From: Bacillus tuaregi
Lineage (GTDB): Bacteria > Bacillota > Bacilli > Bacillales > Cytobacillaceae
DNA length: 64,000 bases
Direction of reading: 5' to 3'
NCBI RefSeq assembly: GCF_900104575.1
Contig: NZ_LT629731.1
Location: 2,430,689-2,494,688 of the forward strand
Positions within the stretch are counted from its first letter, which is position 1; every line of letters begins with the position of its first letter. Below the pieces are notes generated by a model, which saw only the letters and a program-made list of their open reading frames with translations, was not told where the DNA came from and made no database searches. A program made the position numbers and the translations under genes. This document shows positions 1-7,281 of this stretch, piece by piece.

Positions 1-2
1 CC

Positions 3-263
3 GATAATCCGGCCGGGTCTATTGATATTCAAACCGAAGCGGATGAACAGCACGCTTTTATTCATATCGTTGATAATGGCTGCGGAATGTCGAGTGAAAC
101 AATTAATCAGCTATTCAGACCATTTTATACAACCAAATCGATGGGTACAGGAATTGGTCTTTCAGTCTGCAAAAACATTATTAATCATTATCATGGCAAT
201 ATCTCAATTAAAACCAATCAAAACACAGGTAGTAGGATTACGATTTCACTGCCGTTACACTAA
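3..263 (+). CDS. Sensor histidine kinase, C-terminal ATPase end (5' partial)
   Basis: This is the last 86 residues of a two-component or sporulation-type sensor kinase; the start lies before the window. Reading from base 3 gives the ordered landmarks of a HATPase_c domain: the end of the N box (DNPAG), the G1 box DNGCGM, the F box FRPFYTTK and the G2 box GTGIGLS, then the usual final strand and a TAA stop. The domain binds ATP and phosphorylates the dimerisation-domain histidine, which is not visible here. A hairpin terminator follows directly. Which kinase this is, and what it senses, cannot be told from the tail. Confidence 0.9.
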   Translation, partial: DNPAGSIDIQTEADEQHAFIHIVDNGCGMSSETINQLFRPFYTTKSMGTGIGLSVCKNIINHYHGNISIKTNQNTGSRITISLPLH

Positions 264-285
264 CATCCCCATCATAAAGCAAAAA

Positions 286-316
286 AGAGTGTGAATATTT
301 CTACACTCTCTTTCTT
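286..316 (+). terminator. Rho-independent terminator after the kinase
   Basis: A 7-bp stem (AGAGTGT at 286-292 pairing with ACACTCT at 303-309) is followed by a T-rich tail. It lies 23 bases after the kinase stop. Confidence 0.8.
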
Positions 317-445
317 ATTTCTTCAACCGTTCAAACAATTGCCAAGAAAATACGGTTGTTAAAAAATGTCCATATTTCAAAACGGAAATCAAGTAAAATT
401 GATATAAAATAAGGATACAACAGAAATCAAGGGGAGGTAATGAAT

Positions 446-643
446 ATGAAAAAAGAAGATAAAGATTATATCTTCTACACATCAATTGATACAACAGAAG
501 AACAGGATGAATTTTTATTGGAGTTATTTTCCTGCTCTGATGATGACAAGATCGTACCTGAAACTACGATTCATAACTTTGATGAATTAATCACTTTTTT
601 TGAAAATATGGAACAGGAACCTTCTTGTGAGCAAAATAGCTAA
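446..643 (+). CDS. Small acidic hypothetical protein (65 aa)
   Basis: A short, strongly acidic protein rich in Asp, Glu and Phe, with no transmembrane segment and no motif I recognise. A good Shine-Dalgarno (GGGGAGG, 431-437) fixes the start at the ATG at 446 (8-base spacing); the ATG at 440 is too close to it. The gene stands alone between the kinase terminator and the oppositely oriented HesB-like gene. Function unknown. Confidence 0.6.
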   Translation: MKKEDKDYIFYTSIDTTEEQDEFLLELFSCSDDDKIVPETTIHNFDELITFFENMEQEPSCEQNS

Positions 644-666
644 TTCAAGTCAGGTTATACCACCAA

Positions 667-966
667 CTAGAGTTTAATTAACTGAAATTTACCATTGCCT
701 AATACATCATTGATATAGTCCAGCTTAGTATGGTCAAAGTATATAGAATCTTTCTGATGAATTAATATATCAATATGCTCGAATGTATGTACCTGGTCTT
801 CGGAAATAGGCTGCTCTTCCAGAGACAGCTTAAGACTCGGTCCGCCTCAACCAATACCCATTGAGAGTCGGACATACAGCTTTTCATGTATATCTTTTTG
901 TTCCTTTGCAATCGCTTGATTTAACACTTCGAGGGCTGCTGCTGTTACTTTAAACAATTGAATCAC
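667..966 (-). CDS. HesB/IscA-like selenoprotein (UGA at 847-849 read as selenocysteine)
   Basis: Read on the minus strand, a HesB-like N-terminal half (start near FKVTAAALEVL) runs to LSMGIG, meets UGA at 847-849, then continues without interruption as GGPSLKLSLEE... to a TAG at 667, about 99 residues in all. In HesB/IscA A-type proteins this position is the conserved iron-sulfur cysteine (context G-C/U-GGP), and HesB-like proteins with selenocysteine there are an established bacterial selenoprotein family. selA and selD lie 10-12 kb away, and a SECIS-like hairpin sits at 810-829. The start is uncertain: AAAGGAG at 969-975 is 2 bases from GTG (966) and 11 from TTG (957). Likely a thiol/selenol or Fe-S protein of unknown partner. 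A nonsense-mutated pseudogene is the alternative, but the tail is fully open and conserved-looking. Confidence 0.85.
810..829 (-). promoter_or_regulatory. Candidate bacterial SECIS hairpin of the HesB-like selenoprotein
   Basis: In the mRNA sense the 20 bases fold as GCUG, a bulged U, CUCU, loop GGA, AGAG, CAGC: eight perfect pairs with one 5' bulged U. The apical loop starts 27 bases after the UGA and begins with G. A bulged U and a G-rich apical loop close to the UGA are the known features recognised by SelB in Escherichia coli. Not tested by folding software. Confidence 0.65.
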
Positions 967-1087
967 AACTCCTTTACTATCAGTTGCAGTGGTTTTTAGC
1001 ATAACTAGTCTATTATGGGGTTTTAATCCCTTCAATCCTACGGTAAAATATGGTTTAAGACTAGGTAGATTGAGGTGATGTTCCCCA

Positions 1088-1885
1088 TTGCTGCAATTCA
1101 CTCGACTGTTCCCAAGTAATCTTTATTTTATCCTACTTTTTATGGTAGCACTAATCAGTTTTCAACTTAATCATCTTACCGTTGAATTTTTTGTACTATT
1201 CACATTATTTATTATTGTTGCGTTTTTAAAGGAAAAACAAAGAGCTTTTGTATGGATGACAATTGCTTACTTCCTTGGCGAATTTCTTCATTTATATGCT
1301 AATCGCTTCCTAAACGAGATGGATTTACCAATACAAACTGTTTTTATCGTAGAAAAACTATTATTATTGTTTCCGATTTTCAGCATATTATATGTTAGCT
1401 ATAAATTCAAACAAAATCGGTCCTTCATACTCATGAGAACATTTAGTAAAGAAGCTATTTCAGAATGGTACCGTTCAAGTCGAAGGAAAAGAAACTTCCT
1501 TCTATCGTTCACTATTTTAGCTCTACTTCTGTCATTTATTTCATTAGTTCAACAGTCTTTTTCCATTACTAAATTAGGTCATTTCCTTTTATTTGTATTA
1601 ATAAGCAGTATTATAGAAGAAATTCTTTGGCGAGGACTATTGATGCAGGCTATGCATACCCTAACCAATAAATGGACTGCCGTGATTCTCTCGAGTATTT
1701 GCTATGGTTGTTCTTATCTGATGTATGGTTATTCTATCGGCATTTGTTTTGTATTCGCTTTATCGGGGGTTTTATACGCCTTGATGACCCTTTACTATAA
1801 GAATCTTATCCCCGCTTTTCTATGTCACTATTCCATTCTAAGCCTGGTGATTTTAGTGAAAATGATTCCATTTCCATTTTTATAG
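1088..1885 (+). CDS. CPBP-family intramembrane protease (265 aa)
   Basis: A highly hydrophobic protein with about seven or eight membrane segments. The C-terminal half carries the Abi/CPBP signature EEILWRG (EExxxR type) in a membrane helix and a later F/H-rich helix (AFLCHYSIL) that would supply the metal- or water-coordinating histidine. Such proteins are membrane-embedded proteases, related to Rce1, used in processing or bacteriocin self-immunity. The TTG start at 1088 is preceded by GAGGTG at a 10-base spacing. It is divergent from the HesB-like selenoprotein gene. Substrate unknown. Confidence 0.8.
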   Translation: MLQFTRLFPSNLYFILLFMVALISFQLNHLTVEFFVLFTLFIIVAFLKEKQRAFVWMTIAYFLGEFLHLYANRFLNEMDLPIQTVFIVEKLLLLFPIFSILYVSYKFKQNRSFILMRTFSKEAISEWYRSSRRKRNFLLSFTILALLLSFISLVQQSFSITKLGHFLLFVLISSIIEEILWRGLLMQAMHTLTNKWTAVILSSICYGCSYLMYGYSIGICFVFALSGVLYALMTLYYKNLIPAFLCHYSILSLVILVKMIPFPFL

Positions 1886-1987
1886 ACAAATTTTTTTACC
1901 TATTTCCTTTTTCATGTTTTAATTAAGATTGTTTGCTACTATTTTTGGGGGCATTCAAGACAACTAGAGACGAAGGGGATGGGTTTC

Positions 1988-2278
1988 ATGAATATTTCAG
2001 TAAGCAACGAAGCATTAGAATGGTATATGAATGAATTGGATTTAAAAGAAGGAGATTTTATTCGATTTTACGCCCGCTATGGTGGATCCAGTCAGATTCA
2101 AAAGGGCTTTTCATTAGGAATATCAACGGAATCACCGGATATTTTTGGCACAAAAGTAACAATAAACGGAATCACCTTTTATATTGAAGAAAAGGATTTA
2201 TGGTATTTCGACGGACATAATTTGGAGATTGAATATAACTCTGTCCTAAAGGAGCCTGAATTTCGATTTAGTAAGTAA
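1988..2278 (+). CDS. yneR: HesB/YneR-family protein without cysteines
   Basis: A 96-residue HesB-fold protein resembling B. subtilis YneR, with the family segment FARYGGSSQIQKGFSLGI-like core (here FYARYGG...GFSLGIS). It has no cysteine at all, so it cannot hold an Fe-S cluster in the IscA manner. SD GAAGGGG (1972-1978) abuts the ATG at 1979 and is 9 bases from the ATG at 1988, so 1988 is chosen. It faces yneQ tail to tail, as in the Bacillus yne cluster. It is a second HesB-type gene within 1.3 kb of the HesB-like selenoprotein. Confidence 0.8.
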   Translation: MNISVSNEALEWYMNELDLKEGDFIRFYARYGGSSQIQKGFSLGISTESPDIFGTKVTINGITFYIEEKDLWYFDGHNLEIEYNSVLKEPEFRFSK

Positions 2279-2307
2279 GCAGACGAAACATCTCGTCTGC
2301 TTTTTTC
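2278..2307. terminator. Terminator between yneR and yneQ
   Basis: A 9-bp stem, AGCAGACGA (2278-2286) with TCGTCTGCT (2293-2301), is followed by six Ts on the plus strand. It directly follows the yneR stop. Confidence 0.9.
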
Positions 2308-2320
2308 ATAATGATTACGA

Positions 2321-2611
2321 CTACCAAAGGTATTCTGTTAATCCTTCTTTTTCTAGAATTTCGATTTGCATTTGACCTAATAAATCAAAATGAGGATAGG
2401 AAGCCTTTCGCTTATCAATCCATTCAGCTTTTAACCCATATTGTTTTCCCCAATGAATCAGCTTTTCTATATCCTTACAGCCTACCTTTGTAACTGTTTT
2501 ACATTCTGGGAAACGGCTGTCGAGCCAGTAATGTGTAAGAAAAGCAATTTCTCCCCTGTCAACCTTCCTTTTCCATTCAAGCAGTTCATGACGTTTTATT
2601 CCAAATGCCAT
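2321..2611 (-). CDS. yneQ: YneQ-family hypothetical protein (96 aa)
   Basis: A soluble, charged protein (starting MAFGIKRHELLEWK) that matches, from memory, the small Bacillus YneQ family; position between yneP and yneR supports this. It contains WLDSRFPECKTVTKVGC and ends EGLTEYLW. No catalytic motif is evident. It follows yneP on the same strand by about 20 bases, so the two are probably co-transcribed. Function unknown. Confidence 0.7.
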   Translation of the reverse strand: MAFGIKRHELLEWKRKVDRGEIAFLTHYWLDSRFPECKTVTKVGCKDIEKLIHWGKQYGLKAEWIDKRKASYPHFDLLGQMQIEILEKEGLTEYLW

Positions 2612-2630
2612 TCCCCAGCCTCCCTTATTG

Positions 2631-3047
2631 CTATTTCTTTATTTCTTCGTATTTATTAAACCATTCAGGAAAAGCCTTTTTAAACTGAACTGGACGGAAA
2701 TTGTCTTTTCTAACGATAATATGGGTAGTTTTCCCTTCAGCACAGACTTCATCATTCCCGTTAACAATCGAATATCCGTATACTGTTTTTAAACCATCAT
2801 TTAGCTCCACCCATGTGTTGACAAAAGCACGTTCACCATACCGAATCGCCTTCTTGTATGTACAGTTCACATCATAAACGGGTGCATAATACCCTGATTC
2901 CTCCATTGCCAAATAGCTAAAACCAATATCTTCAATAAACTGAGTTCTGCCAAGTTCAAACCATTTCAAGTAATTTGCATGGTAAATCACCCCCATCATA
3001 TCTGTATCTGCATATAAAAGCTGAATTTCTTTTGTGGAAACAAACAT
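2631..3047 (-). CDS. yneP: Acyl-CoA thioesterase, hotdog fold (YbgC/FadM type)
   Basis: A 138-residue hotdog-fold thioesterase. The N-terminal signature YADTDMMGVIYHANYLKWFE is the 4-hydroxybenzoyl-CoA-thioesterase-type active site (catalytic Asp followed by the GVIYHANY turn), close to YbgC and FadM. It would hydrolyse acyl-CoA thioesters in the cytoplasm; the chain specificity is not visible. The ATG at 3047 is preceded by GGAGAGG with 5 bases of spacing, better than the in-frame TTG at 3065. It is followed by yneQ, as in B. subtilis. Confidence 0.85.
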   Translation of the reverse strand: MFVSTKEIQLLYADTDMMGVIYHANYLKWFELGRTQFIEDIGFSYLAMEESGYYAPVYDVNCTYKKAIRYGERAFVNTWVELNDGLKTVYGYSIVNGNDEVCAEGKTTHIIVRKDNFRPVQFKKAFPEWFNKYEEIKK

Positions 3048-3091
3048 TTCTTCCTCTCCAATCAAATCTTTTTATTCTTTACGATAAGATA

Positions 3092-5434
3092 CTATATTAA
3101 CTTATTAAATGCGGCTTCGATATCTTCCCTTTCAATCACAACGGCTTCCTCCAGACGAGGAATGGTAGAGGAGCTCATTAACCGACGTGCTTGCGCCTGT
3201 ATCGATTCATTCATTAAATTCGTTGCAAAGCGGCCATTCCCATCTACCTGATGATCCTTCAGTTCATGGAGAATCCATTGCTCCGCTTCCTCTGTTAATT
3301 GGAAATCATATTGCTGACCAAATAATTTCATAATCTGCAGCAATTCCTCATTCGTATAATCCTCAAAGAGTAGAAACTTTTTAAATCGGGATTGCAAGCC
3401 AGGGTTACTCTCTAATAGCAGCTTCATTTCATTTGGATAACCAGCCAAAATGACAACTAGATTTTCATTATGCTTTGTCATTTCGTCTACTAAAGTATCA
3501 ATTACCTCTTTTCCAAAATCACCGCTTGACTGTCCAAGCAAAGAATAAGCCTCATCAATAAATAATACTCCACCAAGAGCATCTTTTATTTTCCGCTTTG
3601 TTTTGATCGCCGTTTGTCCTACATAACCAGCCACAAAATCAGCACGACTTGTCACAATAAGATGACCTCTTTTTAATAAGCCGCAATCTTTAAGTAACTC
3701 TGCATAAATTTTCGCAACAGTCGTTTTCCCTGTTCCTGGATTACCAGTAAAAACAGAATGAAGCTGAATTGGTACGATAGGTAAGCCATGTTCTCGCCTC
3801 ATATTTTGCATCTTTACAAACGAAATAATGGATATAACCTCTGCTTTCACATTCTCTAAGCCAACTAATTCTGCTAATTTCCGTTCAGGGTCAGCCTGTA
3901 ATTCTGAATCTGGCTGCGTAAAATCCTGTTTGTCTAATAATGAGAACTGTAGGATATCATCGTTTTCCTTGACGGGTTGACTGGCTCCTTTTTGAAAGAT
4001 CGCATCAAGAATTAAATGCCGTACCGTCCTAGCATTGCCAAAAGAATTATCAACCTTTTCGTTTTCAATCCTTTCCTCTAGTGTACGTTTCGCCTCATCT
4101 GTAAGAATGTAATCATTATCAGAAGCCATCTTTTCGGCAATCTTGATTAATTCTTCATTGGAATAGTCAGGTAAAGCAATATGGTTGGACATTGGAAAAC
4201 GGCTCCTTAAGCCAGGATTCGCATCCAAAAATTGCCTCATTTCATCCGGGTACCCCGCCAGAATAACGGCAAACTTTCCTCCATATTCTTTGCCAGTCAT
4301 TAATGAAACAAGGGTATCAATGGCAGTTTGACCATAATCATTGCCCGATTGTCCTTCACGCTTTAGATTATATGCCTCATCAATAAACAGCACACCACCA
4401 AGGGCCTTTTCTACCGCCTTCCGTACATTTTCCTCAGTTTGTCCTACATAGGAGCCGACTAATTGAGAGCGCTCGACTTCTACAACCTCTTTACTGGGAA
4501 GAACATGGAGCTCATGATAAATTTTTGCAAATAAACGGGCAAGTGTCGTTTTCCCGGTCCCGGGATTTCCTGTCAAAATCATATTAAGACTTACTTCGTC
4601 CTTTGTCTGAAAACCCATTTCCTTACGGATTTTTTGGTATCGAAAAAATTGATAAAAATCATTTAGTTTCCGTTTAACTGTCTCAAGTCCAATCATACTG
4701 TTTAACTCATCCAAAGAACTAACGGACCCATCGTCATCACTTTCATCATTCAAAAACAAGCCAGACCATCGTTTTTTTATATCCTCAATAGCTGCTAGAT
4801 GCTGTTTCATTTCTTCTAGATGCAAGGCGGTATGAAACGCACCTACTAGCGAATTTTCATATTCACTTGTTGCTTTTAGTAATGAAGCACTTTCTTCAAT
4901 TACTTCTTCTAAAATCCCCTTCATTTTTTCATATAAGCTATGTATTTCGCCATTTGTTATATATGTAGCAGACTGGAGGAAATGATCCATTTTCTCTAAC
5001 TCTTCCTCCGCAGTCGTTAAAAATTGCCCGCATACGTCTTTATAAATTGCGACTGTTTGCTTTTTCGCTTGACGATTATCCGTTTCACGGATAGGAGGAA
5101 AGGATAATCGATCTAATAAATGACTGCTTTTTTTCCATTCATATGATGCTAAAAACTCATGCGCTCTTGCATTTGTCGGGTTCAGCTCTTTAGCTTTATC
5201 CATCCAAGTCAAAACAACAGATTCTTTCTTACCCTTAGCAAATGCGGAGATAGCAAGAATAGTTAATAACTGAGAAGCAAGTATACGGTTATTATCTTCA
5301 TTTACTTCCATATTTTGCAGACATTTAAGGATGTCCCCTTCTTTTTCAATAAAGCCGTTTACCTTAAGCTCCTTTTCCCAGTTTTGTGCCTTCTGAATAA
5401 GCTGCTCTTGCTCCTGCTGCTGCAGTCTTTCCAT
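3092..5434 (-). CDS. Double-AAA ATPase, SpoVK/CbbX type (780 aa)
   Basis: Residues 1-240 are a helical, partly TPR/coiled-coil region. Two CbbX/SpoVK-type AAA modules follow: Walker A GNPGTGKTT at about 289 and 564, Walker B GVLFIDEAY at about 347 and 622, each followed by an ILAGYP segment (sensor 1 region) and an NPGL(R/Q)SRF arginine-finger box. B. subtilis SpoVK has one such module; here there are two in tandem. Proteins of this type remodel protein complexes. It lies directly upstream of yneP on the same strand, 45 bases away, and is an addition to the B. subtilis gene order. A sporulation role is inferred from similarity and neighbours only. Confidence 0.85.
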   Translation of the reverse strand: MERLQQQEQEQLIQKAQNWEKELKVNGFIEKEGDILKCLQNMEVNEDNNRILASQLLTILAISAFAKGKKESVVLTWMDKAKELNPTNARAHEFLASYEWKKSSHLLDRLSFPPIRETDNRQAKKQTVAIYKDVCGQFLTTAEEELEKMDHFLQSATYITNGEIHSLYEKMKGILEEVIEESASLLKATSEYENSLVGAFHTALHLEEMKQHLAAIEDIKKRWSGLFLNDESDDDGSVSSLDELNSMIGLETVKRKLNDFYQFFRYQKIRKEMGFQTKDEVSLNMILTGNPGTGKTTLARLFAKIYHELHVLPSKEVVEVERSQLVGSYVGQTEENVRKAVEKALGGVLFIDEAYNLKREGQSGNDYGQTAIDTLVSLMTGKEYGGKFAVILAGYPDEMRQFLDANPGLRSRFPMSNHIALPDYSNEELIKIAEKMASDNDYILTDEAKRTLEERIENEKVDNSFGNARTVRHLILDAIFQKGASQPVKENDDILQFSLLDKQDFTQPDSELQADPERKLAELVGLENVKAEVISIISFVKMQNMRREHGLPIVPIQLHSVFTGNPGTGKTTVAKIYAELLKDCGLLKRGHLIVTSRADFVAGYVGQTAIKTKRKIKDALGGVLFIDEAYSLLGQSSGDFGKEVIDTLVDEMTKHNENLVVILAGYPNEMKLLLESNPGLQSRFKKFLLFEDYTNEELLQIMKLFGQQYDFQLTEEAEQWILHELKDHQVDGNGRFATNLMNESIQAQARRLMSSSTIPRLEEAVVIEREDIEAAFNKLI

Positions 5435-5550
5435 TTACATCACTTCTTTTTCTCAATATTTATTTCGTAAAAATAATCCTTTATATTCTAACATATTTTT
5501 ATATGGGAATAGTCGGTAGGTGTTTGAACAGGGGGTATTTTTTGCTAGAC

Positions 5551-5579
5551 CCCTTGAAGAGCAGTCGCTCTTTCAAGGG
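5551..5579. repeat. Inverted repeat between tlp and the AAA ATPase gene
   Basis: CCCTTGAAGAGC (5551-5562) pairs with GCTCTTTCAAGGG (5567-5579) with one bulged T. There is no T run on either side, so it is at best a weak terminator for tlp. Confidence 0.5.
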
Positions 5580-5610
5580 AATTAGATTAAGTCCAATCAC
5601 ATTGTGAATG

Positions 5611-5832
5611 CTAGCGGGTAGAATTCTCATCTTTAATTTCTGAACGCATCGCATCAATACTTTCACGACGGCGATCATTTTTAGCTTCGATTTGAGCGCG
5701 TTCTTCACCACTTACATTCTGCATCGTTTCTTCAGCCTCTTGCATATTATCAATCGTATTGACAATCATTTCTTGAAGCTTCTCGACATTATCACTACGA
5801 TCATCGGGCTTTGGTTGATTATTGTACGTCAT
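5611..5832 (-). CDS. tlp: Small acid-soluble spore protein Tlp
   Basis: A 73-residue hydrophilic protein with the Tlp hallmark [15 protein letters not shown] near its N terminus and the C-terminal [13 protein letters not shown]. Tlp is a minor forespore protein made under sigma-G in Bacillus. GGAGG sits 7 bases before the ATG at 5832. It lies downstream of sspN on the same strand, as in B. subtilis, where the two form an operon read through a partial terminator. Confidence 0.95.
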   Translation of the reverse strand: MTYNNQPKPDDRSDNVEKLQEMIVNTIDNMQEAEETMQNVSGEERAQIEAKNDRRRESIDAMRSEIKDENSTR

Positions 5833-5943
5833 ATTCATTCCTCCATATTTTAAAATTAAAATGTACAAAGTTATTTTGTCACCCTCACTAAAAATTAAAC
5901 ACAAAAATGAATATTGTTTGTTATAATATAGTTATGTAAACAT

Positions 5944-5982
5944 AAAGGGAAAGAGATACCTTGGCGGTATCTCTTTCCCTTT
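5944..5982 (-). terminator. Strong hairpin between sspN and tlp
   Basis: A perfect 17-bp stem (5944-5960 with 5966-5982), loop TTGGC, begins two bases after the sspN stop. The T run on the minus strand is poor (TTTATG), so read-through into tlp is plausible. Confidence 0.75.
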
Positions 5983-5983
5983 A

Positions 5984-6127
5984 TTATTCACCCTTCGTTT
6001 GCATGACTTGAGCATGCTTTCCAGATGTATCCTGCATTTTTTTGCCTTTATTTCCACCAAAGCCACGTGGCTGTGTACCTAATGCTTCTGGTACATGATG
6101 TTTACTGTCTCTTTTTGGATTACCCAT
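5984..6127 (-). CDS. sspN: Acid-soluble spore protein SspN
   Basis: A 47-residue protein starting MGNPKRDSKHHVPEALGT and ending MQTKGE, which matches the layout of B. subtilis SspN (N-terminal basic, a GNKGKKMQDTSG middle and the same MQTKGE tail). It is a minor SASP made in the forespore. SD GAGGAGGGA lies 6-7 bases before the ATG. It is followed by a hairpin and tlp. A possible sigma-G promoter is at 6154-6183. Confidence 0.92.
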   Translation of the reverse strand: MGNPKRDSKHHVPEALGTQPRGFGGNKGKKMQDTSGKHAQVMQTKGE

Positions 6128-6153
6128 TAGAATCCCTCCTCAGAAACTTTCGC

Positions 6154-6183
6154 GAGTATGCTATTACCAGCCGCATATATGCT
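6154..6183 (-). promoter_or_regulatory. Possible sigma-G promoter of sspN
   Basis: On the minus strand, AGCATA (6178-6183) and CATACTC (6154-6160) are separated by 17 bases, close to the sigma-G pattern (TGNATA and CATNNTA). It is about 27 bases before the sspN start. Confidence 0.45.
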
Positions 6184-6244
6184 GCTGTTACTCCTCAGTT
6201 AAAGTATTACCTCTGAGAGAGGTTTCATTAATGGTAATGACTGT

Positions 6245-6376
6245 CTATTCAGCTTTACTTAAATGTTTCTTTTCTAATCTTTCTTCAATTCTCTCGATTG
6301 CTTCTTGATCACGTAATAATTGTAATTTATTTTCATTGACAAGCTCAGAAAAAGAACGTTTTCTTGGTTTTCTCAC
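6245..6376 (-). CDS. FbpB-family small basic protein (43 aa)
   Basis: A short basic N terminus (MRKPRKRSFSELVNEN, with GTG as start) followed by a charged helix (DQEAIERIEERLEKK) matches the FbpB/Fur-regulated small basic protein family as I recall it. In B. subtilis FbpB helps the FsrA small RNA in iron sparing. AAGGAG is 11 bases from the GTG. I see no clear Fur box upstream, so iron regulation here is not supported by the sequence. It is too short for most ORF callers. Confidence 0.7.
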   Translation of the reverse strand: MRKPRKRSFSELVNENKLQLLRDQEAIERIEERLEKKHLSKAE

Positions 6377-6605
6377 TTTCTTTCACACTCCTTATTTACT
6401 ATTGTAAACGTTATTATGTCCAATAACTGCATTAATTATTACAAATTTTCGAAAATTAATCTTTTTACGAGCATTTTCGACATTTTTCTTTCCGTTTATA
6501 TTATAGCATGTTTCACTCCCGAAGTTTATGTAAAATACAATATGTTCTGAAAATTTATTTGATTATTACTAGTAGTTCTCAAAATACTAGTAATAATCAA
6601 GAAAA

Positions 6606-6631
6606 AACACTGATTGATTTCAATCAGTGTT
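6606..6631 (-). terminator. Terminator of yneN
   Basis: An 11-bp perfect stem (6606-6616 with 6621-6631) followed on the minus strand by six Ts, just after the yneN stop. Confidence 0.9.
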
Positions 6632-6638
6632 CTTTCAA

Positions 6639-7148
6639 TTACATATCATCGACATATTGTTGCATGATTTCTTCTGTCATAGCTGAGATATATTTATGGC
6701 GAATAACTCCATCCTTATCTATAAAGTAAGTTGTTGGTATCGATAAAACCTGATACATTGAATTCACTTCATCATCCTCATCTAGCAGGATTGGAAAAGT
6801 AACGCCCATGTCTGTTACAAATTTGTTGACGTTGTATTGAGGGTCAATATTGACTGCCAATATGACTACTTCATCGCCTGCCTGCTTATAAAACGTCTCC
6901 ATATCCGGCATTTCTTCCTTACATGGCGGACACCACGTTGCCCAAAAGTTTAATATTACTTTCTTCCCCTCAAAATCAGATAGCTTTACAGTTTCTCCCG
7001 CTAGATTTTTTAATTCAAAATCAGGTGCCTTCACACCAACCTTTAAGCCCGGAAGGTTGTCCGGCTTTTCTTCTTTTTCCATTGCCTGCACAATCGCAAC
7101 AGTCATCATTGCTAGTAGCAGGACAGCTGCTGCAACCTTTTTAACCAT
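6639..7148 (-). CDS. yneN: Membrane-anchored thiol-disulfide oxidoreductase (TlpA/ResA type)
   Basis: Residues 1-20 are a hydrophobic signal anchor (VLLLAMMTVAIV). The rest is an AhpC/TSA-thioredoxin fold facing outside, with the redox motif WCPPC (Cys73, Cys76) and the cis-proline segment LSIPTTYFID. Such proteins reduce or exchange disulfides on secreted or membrane proteins; YneN is the B. subtilis counterpart by place next to citB. It has cysteines, not selenocysteine, at the active site. A terminator follows at 6606-6631. Confidence 0.9.
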   Translation of the reverse strand: MVKKVAAAVLLLAMMTVAIVQAMEKEEKPDNLPGLKVGVKAPDFELKNLAGETVKLSDFEGKKVILNFWATWCPPCKEEMPDMETFYKQAGDEVVILAVNIDPQYNVNKFVTDMGVTFPILLDEDDEVNSMYQVLSIPTTYFIDKDGVIRHKYISAMTEEIMQQYVDDM

Positions 7149-7238
7149 GAAAAATCCCCCTTAATTTCCACCCATTATAAAGTATATTATACCCTATTAT
7201 GTATTCATAATAAAATTATTATTCCTCCATATGGAACA

Positions 7239-7270
7239 AAACACCATACAATTTTCTTGTATGGTGTTTC
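7239..7270 (-). terminator. Terminator of acnA
   Basis: A perfect stem (AACACCATACAA from 7240 with TTGTATGGTGTT to 7268) lies 12-13 bases after the acnA stop on the minus strand. Confidence 0.85.
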
Positions 7271-7281
7271 GAAATGTGATT

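Noticed and set aside
847..849. HesB-like gene as a nonsense pseudogene
   Set aside because: The UGA is at the known Cys/Sec position, the rest of the frame is intact, and selA/selD are present.
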